A stretch of 64,000 bases of DNA from Acidobacteriota bacterium (GTDB lineage: Bacteria; Acidobacteriota; Blastocatellia; Pyrinomonadales; Pyrinomonadaceae), in NCBI GenBank assembly GCA_019239425.1, contig JAFAZX010000064.1, positions 62,001 to 126,000 of the forward strand. Reading direction: 5' to 3'. Made by a program: the position numbers and the translations under genes. Positions within the stretch are counted from its first letter, which is position 1; every line of letters starts with the position of its first letter. Positions 7,493-16,433 of the stretch are shown in pieces. The notes under the pieces were generated by a model. It was not told the origin of the DNA. It saw only the letters and a list, made by a program, of their open reading frames with translations, and made no database searches.

Positions 7493-8725
7493 ATGCAGAG
7501 TGAGACGAACGGAAAACTCTACCTGCGGAACTGGCTGCTGCTGGCGGCGCTCATGCTGTTACTGTCGCTGACGGCGGCCGCGCAGGAGGCACAACCGACC
7601 TGTCAGCCTGACGACCCCGACTGCGGGCCTTTCTTCGTGTTCATCAGTGGCACGGTCAGAAACTGCGCCGGTCAGGTTCTGCCCGGTGTCACGGTCACGA
7701 TCCAGGGCAGCGGCACCCCCGCGACCACCACGACCGACAGTATGGGCCGGTATTCGCTTAGAAGGCGGCGGGGCACTTACACCGTCACGCCGACGCCCTC
7801 GGGCCGTTACTTCTTCAGTCCACGGAGCCAGCAGTCCAATGGCGACGAGGATGCGGACTTCACGCGCTACCCGCGCGACAACCGCGCGAACTTCGACGGC
7901 GACTGCAAGACCGACGTTTCGGACTTCAACCGCGGGAGCGGGCAGTGGCGTTCACTCAACAGCACGGACGGGCAGGTAGTCTCCTTCTACTTCGGCCAGA
8001 GCGCGGACGTCCTGACGCCCGGCGACTATAACGGCGACGGCCGCACCGACCGCGCGGTCTTCCGCCCCGGCAACGCGACCTGGTACGTGGCGACCGACAC
8101 GAGCGGCTCTTTCTACGGCGTGCAGTTCGGCGACACGGCCGACCTGCCCGTGGCCGGCGACTACGACGGCGACGGGCAGACGGACATCGCCGTCTTCCGC
8201 CCCGGCAACGGCGACTGGTACATCCGCCGGCCGGACGGCTCCTTCTACGGCGTGCACTTCGGCCAGACCGCGGACATCCCCGCGCCCGCCGACTACGACG
8301 GCGACGGCCGCACGGACATCGCGGTCTTCCGACCCGCCGGCGGCGACTGGTACATCCTGAACAGCTCTGACGGGCAGGTGCAGTCCATACATTGGGGGCA
8401 GACCGGCGACAGCCCCGTGCAGGCCGACTACGACGGCGACGGGCGCGCCGACCTCGCGGTCTTCCGCCCGGAGCAGCAGGCCAAGTGGTACATCCTGAAC
8501 AGCTCCGACGGGCAAATGCAGGCCGTCCAATGGGGCTCGCCCGGCGACCGTCCCGTGCCCGGCGACTACGACGGCGACGGGCGCGCCGACATCGCCGTGC
8601 AGCGTCCCGACTCGACGGGCGCGTGGTGGATTCGCCCGTCCGCGACGGGCAGCCACTACGTCGTGTCGAACTTCGGCGAGTTCCCCGTGCCGCTCGGCTA
8701 CCTCTCGCCGCGCACCTACTTCTAA
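7493..8725 (+). CDS. Secreted FG-GAP/VCBS repeat protein
   Basis: This 410-aa protein has a signal peptide (LLLAALMLLLSLTAAAQ, cleaved about residue 30). A carboxypeptidase-regulatory-like beta-sandwich follows (about 45-110; GTVRNCAGQVLPGVTVTIQG). Residues 130-400 hold about six FG-GAP/VCBS-type repeats of about 45 aa with calcium-loop cores such as GDYDGDGRTDIAVFRP. The ATG at 7493 has a GAGGAG ribosome-binding site; an upstream in-frame start would put charged residues before the signal. It is probably an exported adhesin- or propeller-like protein. The 364-nt stretch between the promoter at 7095 and this start holds the structured RNA. Confidence 0.88.
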   Translation: MQSETNGKLYLRNWLLLAALMLLLSLTAAAQEAQPTCQPDDPDCGPFFVFISGTVRNCAGQVLPGVTVTIQGSGTPATTTTDSMGRYSLRRRRGTYTVTPTPSGRYFFSPRSQQSNGDEDADFTRYPRDNRANFDGDCKTDVSDFNRGSGQWRSLNSTDGQVVSFYFGQSADVLTPGDYNGDGRTDRAVFRPGNATWYVATDTSGSFYGVQFGDTADLPVAGDYDGDGQTDIAVFRPGNGDWYIRRPDGSFYGVHFGQTADIPAPADYDGDGRTDIAVFRPAGGDWYILNSSDGQVQSIHWGQTGDSPVQADYDGDGRADLAVFRPEQQAKWYILNSSDGQMQAVQWGSPGDRPVPGDYDGDGRADIAVQRPDSTGAWWIRPSATGSHYVVSNFGEFPVPLGYLSPRTYF

Positions 8726-8786
8726 AGCGGCGTGCGTTTGAGTGCCGTTGACGAAGGCGTTCGCCGCAGGGGCACGGCCTCGAGAG

Positions 8787-8828
8787 TTTGAAATTTCAGA
8801 TTTGAAATTAAAGGCCGTGTCTCTGTGG
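8787..8828. repeat. Degenerate half copy of the CACAGAG inverted repeat
   Basis: Between two converging genes lies an AT-richer stretch with two near-identical TTTGAAAT words, followed by GGCCGTGTCTCTGTGG. The latter matches one arm of the intergenic inverted repeats at 12293, 17825, 26767 and 39914. The partner arm is missing, so this looks like a decayed copy. Confidence 0.4.
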
Positions 8829-8842
8829 CGGACTCCACTCGG

Positions 8843-9529
8843 CTACCTCGAAGGGTGGTTGATGAGTGTGTAGAACTGTTCCCGGTAAGTCTCGGAGACG
8901 GGGATGACCCTGTCTTTGATTCTGATGCGCCCGCGCTCGACCGAGTCGATCTTGTCGAGCGCGACCATGTAGGACTTGTGCACGCGGCAGACGATGTGCG
9001 GGGGTATCTGCCGCTCGAACTCGGCGAAGGTCTGCGGCGTCAGCAGGCGCCGGCCGGCGGCGTGAAGCTTGCGGTAGTCGCGCATGCCTTCGATGAAGAC
9101 TATCTCGCGCAGGACGACCCTCTCCAGGCGGCTCTCGACTTTGACGAAGATGGAACTGCCCGGCGTGACCGCCCGCCTGACGGGCTGCACACGTTCGACG
9201 GCCTGGACGAACCTCTCGAACGTGAAGGGTTTGAGGAGGTAGTCCGCGACCTTCAGGTCGAACCCTTTGAGGGCGTACTCCTGGTAGGCCGTCGTGAGAA
9301 TCACGGGGCAGTCGACGGCCGTCGTTTCGAGCATCTGAATCCCCGAGACTTCGCCGAGGTTGATGTCTAAGAAGATGAGGTCGACGCGGCCGGTCTTGAG
9401 GAAGGCGAGGGCGTCGGGGGCGTTGTCGAAGGTCGCGAGCACGTTCAGGTACGGCAGCCGCAGCGCGTACTCCCGCGTGCGCTCCAGCGCGAGCGGCTCG
9501 TCTTCGACGATGATGCAGTTAATTCTCAT
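8843..9529 (-). CDS. LytTR-type response regulator
   Basis: This 228-aa protein has a receiver domain (residues 1-115; VEDEPLALER, phospho-Asp in LIFLDINLGEVSG, LLKPFTFERF) and a LytTR DNA-binding domain (about 130-225; EIVFIEGMRDYRKLH and CRVHKSYMVALDKI). Its start overlaps the end of the upstream kinase by 11 nt, so the pair is translationally coupled. It is the last gene of a four-gene unit of ABC ATPase, ABC permease, kinase and regulator, and it may control that transporter. Confidence 0.92.
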   Translation of the reverse strand: MRINCIIVEDEPLALERTREYALRLPYLNVLATFDNAPDALAFLKTGRVDLIFLDINLGEVSGIQMLETTAVDCPVILTTAYQEYALKGFDLKVADYLLKPFTFERFVQAVERVQPVRRAVTPGSSIFVKVESRLERVVLREIVFIEGMRDYRKLHAAGRRLLTPQTFAEFERQIPPHIVCRVHKSYMVALDKIDSVERGRIRIKDRVIPVSETYREQFYTLINHPSR

Positions 9530-10556
9530 CGAGCGTCAGCTTCACCCTGTAGACCGCGCCGTCGGCTTCGACTTCGAGCGAATGGCTGCCGGGGTAGGTC
9601 AGGGCCAAACGCCTCCTGATCAGCTCGTCCCCGAGTCCGCCGCCGCCCCGCCCCCCTTCCGGCGCGGCCCGGTAAGTGTTCGCGCACTCGAAGACGAGAC
9701 GCCTGTTCTCGACGGAAACGTTGATGCGAACCGAACCGGATTGCTTCGCGCCCTCCGTGTGCTTGAAGGCGTTCTCGACGAAGGGGAAGAGAAGCATCGG
9801 CGCGACCTCCAGGCCGTGCGCGTCGCCCTTCACCTCGAAGTTTACATAACCGGGGTTCGCCGTGCGAATCTTCTGCAGCTCGACGTACTTCCCGACGTAG
9901 TCCAGCTCGCGGGCCAGAGGTATCCTCTCGGCCCTCGTCTCGTAGACCATGTAGCGCAGGATGCCGGAGAGCTTGTTGAGGTACTCGGAGGCGAGCGCCG
10001 GGTCTTTCGAGATGAGCACGTCGATGTTGTTGATGGTGTTGAAGAGGAAGTGCGGGTTGATCTGCGACTTGATGAGCGCCAGCTCGGTCTCGAAGTTCCG
10101 GCGGGTCAGCTCCTCCTTCAGCGCCAGCTCGCCGTACCACGAGACGAAGCCGCGGAGCACGAGCGCGGCGCCGCCGTGGAGCGCGCAGATGGCGAAGAGC
10201 GTCGCCGCGAGCGAGAGGAACTCGCGCGCGTCGTGAAAGATGGCCTGCGCGAAGCCGAAGAAGAGAACCGAGAGGAGCGCGCCCGCGACCGCGGAGGCCG
10301 CGCAGACCGCCGCGCCGAAGATGACCAGGGCGGGGATTCGCTTGCGCGCCAGGAACCGCGGCGCGAGCAGGAAGTAGGAGGTGTAGAACGCGAAGAGGTT
10401 CGGCGCGACGCAGAGGACGAGCAGCGAGGGCGGGGGCAGGAGGGGCGGCAGCGGCCTCCTCGCCTGCGCCCCGATGACGGCGAGGATGAGCGAGAAGAGC
10501 AGCAGGTAGACGAGCCAGTAGCCGCAGTGGACGAGAACGACGACAGTCCTTTTCAA
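9519..10556 (-). CDS. LytS-type sensor histidine kinase
   Basis: About 345 aa, with four membrane segments in the first 140 residues, then NPHFLFNTINNIDVLI (phospho-His box) and a HATPase domain (VENAFKHTEG, GLGDELIRRRL). The open frame runs much further upstream, but that part overlaps the ABC permease gene. The best start is the TTG at 10556 (LKRTVVVLVHCGYWLVYLLL), which overlaps the permease stop as TTGA, with AAGGGAGAAGGG just upstream. It signals to the LytTR regulator overlapping its 3' end. No separate sensor domain is present, so the membrane part or the co-encoded transporter may sense the signal. Confidence 0.88.
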   Translation of the reverse strand: MKRTVVVLVHCGYWLVYLLLFSLILAVIGAQARRPLPPLLPPPSLLVLCVAPNLFAFYTSYFLLAPRFLARKRIPALVIFGAAVCAASAVAGALLSVLFFGFAQAIFHDAREFLSLAATLFAICALHGGAALVLRGFVSWYGELALKEELTRRNFETELALIKSQINPHFLFNTINNIDVLISKDPALASEYLNKLSGILRYMVYETRAERIPLARELDYVGKYVELQKIRTANPGYVNFEVKGDAHGLEVAPMLLFPFVENAFKHTEGAKQSGSVRINVSVENRRLVFECANTYRAAPEGGRGGGGLGDELIRRRLALTYPGSHSLEVEADGAVYRVKLTLDEN

Positions 10557-11332
10557 CCCTTCTCCCTCTTGGTGACGTAGAGCAGCCAGCCCGCGGCGGT
10601 GAACGCGGCCGCGTAGACGAGCGCGAGGTGTTCGACGCGGAAGGGAACCTTCCGCCCGTCGAAGTGCCCCGTCGCGGTCAGGAAGTTGATGGCGCCGTGG
10701 TTGTACGGGAAGAGGTAACTGTACTCCCACGAGAGCAGCCCGACGCCGAGAAACCATAACGCGAAGCCCGCGCCGACGGGGACTAAAAAATTTCTGAAGT
10801 GCAGGCTGAGGAGGTATTGCAGGGCGACGATGGGCAGGCAGTCCACGAAGAAGTTGACGTTCGCGGCCCAGAAGTCGTCGAAGGGAATCGGCGCCGCGGG
10901 GTAAGGCACGCCCGCGAAGAGCGCCGAAGGAATCACCGCCGACAGGTAGACCCCGACGTTGAAGAGCGCGAAGACTTGGACGAGCATCAGCAGGACGACG
11001 AGCAGCTTCGCCGCGTAGACGGTCGTGTACGATTGCGGCGTCGTGTGCAGTTGCTTCCAGGTGTTGTTCTTGTACTCGATCTGCGCGATCAAGCCCGTTG
11101 CGAGGATGATGCCGATGGGCAGCAGGAAGACCTCCATCGACTCCCAGGACTGGTTCCAGAGCTTCCGCCAGAAGTCGTCGGCGGCGTAGAGAGGGGCCAG
11201 CGCGGCGTGATTCTTGATCCGCGAAGCCGTGATGATGGACGGCGTGAAGAACGCGCCGACGACGACGAGCCACGAGGCGAGGCTGCGCCTCCGCTTGAGC
11301 CACTCGGCCCGGAAGCTGTTGACGAAGTTCAT
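10553..11332 (-). CDS. ABC-2 type transporter permease
   Basis: This 259-aa protein has about six membrane segments, including SLASWLVVVGAFFTPSII, VFLLPIGIILATGLIAQIEYKNNTWKQ and ALVYAAAFTAAGWLLYV. The pattern fits the ABC-2/NatB-like permeases used in peptide-antibiotic resistance or export. The ATG at 11332 (MNFVNSFRAEWLKRRRS) lies 5 nt after the ATPase stop. Its 3' end overlaps the kinase start. Together with the ATPase it forms a complete half-dimeric transporter. Substrate unknown; a detoxification or peptide-export role is suggested by the linked two-component system. Confidence 0.85.
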   Translation of the reverse strand: MNFVNSFRAEWLKRRRSLASWLVVVGAFFTPSIITASRIKNHAALAPLYAADDFWRKLWNQSWESMEVFLLPIGIILATGLIAQIEYKNNTWKQLHTTPQSYTTVYAAKLLVVLLMLVQVFALFNVGVYLSAVIPSALFAGVPYPAAPIPFDDFWAANVNFFVDCLPIVALQYLLSLHFRNFLVPVGAGFALWFLGVGLLSWEYSYLFPYNHGAINFLTATGHFDGRKVPFRVEHLALVYAAAFTAAGWLLYVTKREKG

Positions 11333-11337
11333 GGCCT

Positions 11338-12246
<909 letters not shown>

Positions 12247-12292
12247 TCTTTGAGTTGTAGCAGTGTGCATTCGTGTGAACGCCGCGCCGGAT

Positions 12293-12368
12293 TTAACCAC
12301 AGAGACACAGAGGCACAGCTGGTTGAGTTATAACGCATCGGGCTGTGCCTCTGTGTCTCTGTGGTGAA
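12293..12368. repeat. Intergenic inverted repeat, CACAGAG family (copy 1)
   Basis: Two 27-nt arms (12293-12319 and 12342-12368) with one mismatch flank a 22-nt centre. The arm core is CCACAGAGACACAGAGGCAC. The same element recurs at 17825, 26767 and 39914, always between genes, and a half copy lies at 8787. The centre differs between copies. As RNA it would form a very stable hairpin. Confidence 0.9.
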
Positions 12369-12435
12369 CCTTTTCTGCAAAAGGGCGGAGGCGGTCTGCA
12401 AGATGACAATTTCAGTCTGCGTCTTTCGAAATGAA

Positions 12436-12469
12436 GAAGGGCCGGAAGGAAAATTCCCTCCGGCCCTTC
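12436..12469 (-). terminator. Terminator of the OmpA-like gene
   Basis: An 11-bp perfect stem (12436-12446 with 12459-12469) lies 22 nt past the stop of the minus-strand OmpA-like gene. On that strand it is followed by a moderately T-rich TTCATTTCG. Confidence 0.65.
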
Positions 12470-12490
12470 GTTGGGGAGAGTTGTGACTAA

Positions 12491-13531
12491 CTAAGGCTGC
12501 GTGTCGGGCGTGGCGTTGCCCGAAGCCGCGACGGGCGAGCCCTGCGTCAGGCCGCGGCTGACGAGCACCTGCACCTCGACGCGGCGGTTCTGCTCGCGCC
12601 CTTCGCGCGTCGTGTTGTCCGCGACGGGCTGCAACTCGCCGTAGCCGTACGGCGTGATGATGCGGCGCAGCGGGATGTTGCCGTTCTCGACGAGGTAACG
12701 GATGACGTTCTCGGCCCGGCGCTGCGAGAGGCGGCGGTTCGCCTCCGTCGAGCCGTCGCTCGAAGCGAAGCCGCTCACCTGAAGGACGTAGCCCTTCGCG
12801 GTGCCGGCCTGCTGCGCGATGGTGTCCAGCTGCTGCTTGGCCTCGGGCGAGAGCGTGGCGCTGCCGACCTTGAACTGAATGCTCTGGCTGTTCTGCGCCT
12901 GGTAGTCGTCGAGCGCCGAGATGCGGTCGTTGGTCGCGTTCACGCCCGCGACGGCCGCGTCCGCGGTCTCCTGCGCGGCCTTGGCGCCGCCACGGGCCGC
13001 GTTCGAGACGGCCGCGAGTTCATCTAACTGGCCCGACAAACGCTGCGCGTTCTGCTCGACCTGACCGATGCGCCCCTCGGCCTCGCCGACGCGGTTCTCG
13101 ACCGGCGTCACGTTGGCCTCGACCGTGCGCGCCGTGCGGAGGTCTGTGTCGTTGAAGCGCACCTTCTCGGCGACGAGGTTGGTGCCGTCGCCGCGCCCCT
13201 CGACTTCGAGGTTGAGGCCGCGCAGGATGGCGGTCACGCCGTAGTTGGTGCCGCCGCCGAAGAAGCCGCCCTTCGTCTTGACGCTCGTGCGGTCGTTCAG
13301 GAGCACGGTGTAGGTTCTGCCGGTCTGATCCTGTACGACGAAGGTGTCGGCGTCGCGGCGCGTGACCACGCCCTTGAGCTTCAGCTTCTGGCCCGAAGCG
13401 ACCGAGGCCGTGCTGTTGCTGGTCGAAGAAGTGGTGTTGGCTTCCTGCGCGAAGGCCGCGGGCGCGAGCGCCAGCGCGAGCAAGAGCGAGGCGCACAGAT
13501 AGGTAATATTTCCGAAGCGGATGGACTTCAT
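12491..13531 (-). CDS. OmpA-family outer-membrane/peptidoglycan-binding protein
   Basis: This 346-aa protein has a signal peptide (YLCASLLLALALAPAAFA), then a DUF5666-like beta domain (about 40-120; LKGVVTRRDADTFVVQDQTG). A helical, probably coiled-coil linker follows (about 125-205), and then a C-terminal OmpA-like peptidoglycan-binding domain (about 215-325; VSGFASSDGSTEANRRLSQRRAENV, with NRRVEVQVL). The ATG at 13531 has a GGAGACGG ribosome-binding site and starts right at the signal peptide. No beta-barrel is evident, so it is probably a periplasmic wall-binding protein. It is monocistronic with its own terminator. Confidence 0.9.
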   Translation of the reverse strand: MKSIRFGNITYLCASLLLALALAPAAFAQEANTTSSTSNSTASVASGQKLKLKGVVTRRDADTFVVQDQTGRTYTVLLNDRTSVKTKGGFFGGGTNYGVTAILRGLNLEVEGRGDGTNLVAEKVRFNDTDLRTARTVEANVTPVENRVGEAEGRIGQVEQNAQRLSGQLDELAAVSNAARGGAKAAQETADAAVAGVNATNDRISALDDYQAQNSQSIQFKVGSATLSPEAKQQLDTIAQQAGTAKGYVLQVSGFASSDGSTEANRRLSQRRAENVIRYLVENGNIPLRRIITPYGYGELQPVADNTTREGREQNRRVEVQVLVSRGLTQGSPVAASGNATPDTQP

Positions 13532-13810
13532 GAACCGTCTCCCTTTCACAAGAAAATTGATTGCCGAATCGCACACGGCCGCGGCCGGAAGGCAAAGCAG
13601 TTTCGGGTGCGAGGCCCCTGCACCTTTGAAAGCGGCTGCGTCGATTCTGTCGGAGACGATAACCGCCGCGCGCGTGCCGAGGGTTGCGCGACTCTTATGA
13701 ATAAAGTGTGGAATCGTTGCGGCGTCGGGTGCCCGTTTGGACGCGGGCGTACGTAGCGGTCAGTCTGCGAAACAGACTGCGGACGTGTTTGCGACCTGCG
13801 CGACGTGCCG

Positions 13811-13857
13811 AAATAAAAACCGGGACGCCCAAATCCCCGACGAAAAGGGCGCCCCGG
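13811..13857 (-). terminator. Intrinsic terminator with T-run
   Basis: Arms 13820-13830 and 13847-13857 pair over 11 bp with one mismatch. On the minus strand the stem is followed by GTTTTTATTT (13811-13820), so this is a textbook intrinsic terminator. The only minus-strand gene upstream of it is the small membrane protein at 13973-14143, which supports that gene being transcribed. Confidence 0.8.
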
Positions 13858-13972
13858 CTTTCTTGTGAAGGGAGAAGGTCGTCCCTTCCCCTCGCCCGTC
13901 ATCCTATCGTGCCCGGTCGCCCCGCGTGGTTGCGTCTTCGTTGCGGTAACGTTACCGAGCCTCAACAATCGC

Positions 13973-14143
13973 TCACGCCCCCGTCCGCGCCGGCTTGAGG
14001 GTAAAGACCGCGACGAGCAGCAGCGCGAACCCGACGAGCATCGGAACCATGCCCTCGCCGCCGCCCCTGGCCGCCGACCAGATGGAGAAGATTACAAACG
14101 CGACGGACAGCCCGCCGCACGCGTACCCGATGATATTGCCCAC
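13973..14143 (-). CDS. Small two-helix membrane protein
   Basis: A short frame starting at GTG 14143 encodes about 56 aa with two hydrophobic helices (IIGYACGGLSVAFVIFSIW and MVPMLVGFALLLVAVFTL) joined by a Gly-rich turn. A longer reading frame exists but its N-terminal part looks non-coding. An intrinsic terminator about 120 nt downstream supports transcription. I do not recognise the family. The start codon is uncertain. Confidence 0.5.
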   Translation of the reverse strand: MGNIIGYACGGLSVAFVIFSIWSAARGGGEGMVPMLVGFALLLVAVFTLKPARTGA

Positions 14144-14264
14144 CCTTTCGAACCCCCTTGTTGTTAATTCAATAGTAAAGGGTGCGGGGCGCGTTTGGTT
14201 GTGGGGAGATTTCGTTTGCCCGAATGATAAGTTGCGGAGGGCGGACGGTGTTACACTATGCCGC

Positions 14265-14597
14265 ATGAACACGCAGGGGACGGTTACCGACGAGAGGCGC
14301 GTCGACCGCCGCTACAAGGTGAGCTTCCGCGTCCACGTCAAGCGCGAGGAGTCGCCCGAAATCCAGGGCGAGGTCACAGACCTCAGCGCCGGCGGCTGCT
14401 TCGTCACGAGCGAAGAGCGTGTGAATGACGGAGACCTTGTGAGTCTGCGCTTCGACATCCCCGGCCACGAAGCCCTCGTGCTCTGGGGGAACGTCGTCTT
14501 CTGGGTCAGCGAGACCGGCTTCGGCGTGCGCTTCGGCGCCTACTCGCAGGGCGGCGCGCGCGAGCGGCTGCTCGACCTGCTCGGGCCGAACCCCTGA
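14265..14597 (+). CDS. PilZ domain protein
   Basis: This 110-aa protein is a single PilZ domain, a c-di-GMP receptor. The RxxxR element is DERRVDRRYKV, and the D/NxSxxG element is TDLSAGGCFV. The rest matches the beta-barrel (LRFDIPGH, VVFWVSETGFGVRF). The ATG at 14265 (MNTQGTVTDERR) is used. A convergent minus-strand PilZ-like gene follows 20 nt away. Confidence 0.88.
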   Translation: MNTQGTVTDERRVDRRYKVSFRVHVKREESPEIQGEVTDLSAGGCFVTSEERVNDGDLVSLRFDIPGHEALVLWGNVVFWVSETGFGVRFGAYSQGGARERLLDLLGPNP

Positions 14598-14617
14598 AGG
14601 TTTCGGCCCCGTCACCT

Positions 14618-15187
14618 TCAACCCTCCCGCAGGCACTCCTCCCAGGCTTCGATGTCTTCGGTAATCTTCGCCGTGAACCACTTCTGAAACTGCGCGTCGG
14701 CCAGCAGTGCGCGTTCGAGGATGCCCTCCGCGACCCCGTCCGCGGTCGCGTCCGCCGCGGCCGTCTCGTTGAGGTAGGCCGTGTACTCGCCGAGCATCTG
14801 CCACACCCACGGGTGAATCCGGACGTTCACGCGCTCCGGCTCGTGACCCGAAGACGAGACGAAGCGCTCGGGCGAAGTCCAGGACAGGGGGTCGAGGAGG
14901 CGTATGCTGACGCGGTGCCGTCCGGTCTCGCCGTCGAACCAGACGCCGTTGACCTCGGCCAGCAGGGAACCGCCGAAGGGCGGCGAGACCTGAAGCCCCA
15001 TGCCCTCGGGGATGGGTTCGTCCATGTCGAGCGTCGCGCCGGCGTGGCTGACGACGACCGTGTAGGCGTGCAGCACACGCGTGCGCCCCTCGTCTACGGG
15101 CATCTCGACCCGGACGGGGAAGCGCATCTTGACCCGCCTGTTCCTGCGCAGATTCGCGCCGCGCTCGTGCCTTGGTTCGTCTTTCAA
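14618..15187 (-). CDS. PilZ-like protein with helical C-terminal domain
   Basis: 189 aa. Residues 10-110 resemble a PilZ barrel: RRNRRVKMRFPVRVEM at the start and VSHAGATLDMDEPIPEGM in place of the canonical D/NxSxxG element, which is changed to SHAGA. C-di-GMP binding may therefore be altered or lost. Residues 120-189 form a charged helical domain (VNVRIHPWVWQMLGEYTAYL, ADGVAEGILERALLADAQFQKWF) I do not recognise. The start is an in-frame TTG at 15187, needed to include the Arg-rich motif, and is tentative. Confidence 0.75.
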   Translation of the reverse strand: MKDEPRHERGANLRRNRRVKMRFPVRVEMPVDEGRTRVLHAYTVVVSHAGATLDMDEPIPEGMGLQVSPPFGGSLLAEVNGVWFDGETGRHRVSIRLLDPLSWTSPERFVSSSGHEPERVNVRIHPWVWQMLGEYTAYLNETAAADATADGVAEGILERALLADAQFQKWFTAKITEDIEAWEECLREG

Positions 15188-15512
15188 TGCTTCTATTTCG
15201 GGCGTAAGGCTGGGATGAAGACGGCGTCGGCGGCTGAGGCCCCGGGGCCACCGCGCGACCCGCTAGAAACATCCTAACCGACCGGCTCGCGCGGTGTCGA
15301 GATAAAACTCCTTCGGGCCATCTCTCCTGTGCATTTCCGTCACGTCTGGATTGACATCACCCGGAGCGCGCGGTTAATTCCGTCACAGGCATTTGGTGTT
15401 TGTTCGGCAACCCGCGCTGACGCGGTGGTATGATGTTTGTATAAGCTGTATAAGCTCCCCCGCGTGCTGCGCCACGCGCAGGACTCCTTCGGTCTGACAG
15501 GTGGGTTGCGAA
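15188..15512. other. Divergent intergenic region with weak promoter-like sequences
   Basis: This region separates the PilZ-like and FecR genes. TTGACA at 15351-15356 is followed after 17 nt by TTAATT, and TATGAT occurs at 15429-15434. Either could drive the FecR gene, but neither pair is complete. A short direct repeat (TATAAGC, twice near 15440-15455) is visible. No gene was seen. Confidence 0.35.
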
Positions 15513-16319
15513 ATGCTCTCCAAGAGAATCACAGTCGTCTGCCTGCTCTTCCTGAGTCTCCCCCTTCTGGCGCGGACTGAGGCGCGCCCGCAGGCCCTCG
15601 TCTCGGCGCGGGTGCTCAGCAGCGAGGGCGCCGTCGAGATTCAACGCCGCGGGCAGGGCCAGGCCGCGCTCGCCAAGATCGCCTTCGGCGCGGGCGAAGA
15701 GCTTGCGGCCGGTGACGTCATCAAGACCTTCAAAGGCGGGCGGCTCGTGCTCGGCCTGACCGACGGCTCGCAGGCCGTCATCGGCGAGCAGACGACGGTC
15801 GAGATCACAGACCTCTCGCGCTCGCCCCGCACGCTCTTCAACGTGCTGCGCGGCAAGACGCGCATCCGCATCGAGAAGATGGGGGGACGGCCGAACCCTT
15901 ACAAGGTGAACACGCCGACCGCCGTCATCGCCGTCCGCGGCACGCTCTTCGACGTGCTGGTCTCGGGCGGCGGCGAGACGCGCGTGGACGTGCACGAGGG
16001 CGAGGTGGCCGTCAGCAACCAGTCTTCGCCGGACGTGTTCGTCGTCCTCCCGCCGGGCTGGTCGACGCGCGTCCGCTTGGGTCGCCCGCCCGAATCGCCC
16101 AACACCTTCCGCCCGGGCCGCAACGACGACACGTTCGAGCCGCGCCGCGAAGCGCGCGGGCCTGAAGCGGGTGGCCGCGGCGGACGAGACGGCGGCGGCG
16201 CGGGCGACGGCGTGCGCCCGCGCGAGCGCGACGGCGACCGCTCCCCCGGCGACCGCCCCGGCGACCAGCGCGACGCACAGCGCGACGGCGGCCGTCGGCC
16301 ACCGCAAGAAGAAAACTAG
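15513..16319 (+). CDS. Exported FecR-domain protein
   Basis: About 268 aa. The signal peptide is VVCLLFLSLPLLARTEA. The FecR domain (about 30-190) has the family phrases VLSSEGAVEIQRRG, AGDVIKTFKGGRLVLGLTDGS, NVLRGKTRIRIEK and TPTAVIAVRGTLFDV. The tail (about 200-268) is disordered and rich in Arg, Gly, Asp and Pro. This is the free-standing periplasmic type rather than an anti-sigma factor with its own sigma gene. It lies upstream of a sigma-54 activator and a CHASE2 kinase on the same strand, separated by a large inverted repeat, so a shared signalling role is possible but unproven. Confidence 0.88.
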   Translation: MLSKRITVVCLLFLSLPLLARTEARPQALVSARVLSSEGAVEIQRRGQGQAALAKIAFGAGEELAAGDVIKTFKGGRLVLGLTDGSQAVIGEQTTVEITDLSRSPRTLFNVLRGKTRIRIEKMGGRPNPYKVNTPTAVIAVRGTLFDVLVSGGGETRVDVHEGEVAVSNQSSPDVFVVLPPGWSTRVRLGRPPESPNTFRPGRNDDTFEPRREARGPEAGGRGGRDGGGAGDGVRPRERDGDRSPGDRPGDQRDAQRDGGRRPPQEEN

Positions 16320-16330
16320 ATTGATATAAG

Positions 16331-16420
16331 GGTCAGAACCACCCGCGGTAGCGGGTGGCCCTTTGTTATCCGAGCGTGCCGTTCGCAAAGGGCCACCCGC
16401 TACCGCGGGTGGTTCTGACC
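16331..16420. repeat. Intergenic inverted repeat, ACCCGCGG family (copy 1)
   Basis: Two perfect 35-nt arms (16331-16365 and 16386-16420) flank a 20-nt centre. Each arm itself contains an 8-bp hairpin (CCACCCGC/GCGGGTGG), so the element can fold either as one long stem or as two cruciform hairpins. A second copy lies at 62182-62272. Confidence 0.9.
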
Positions 16421-16433
16421 TAATTCTCGACGG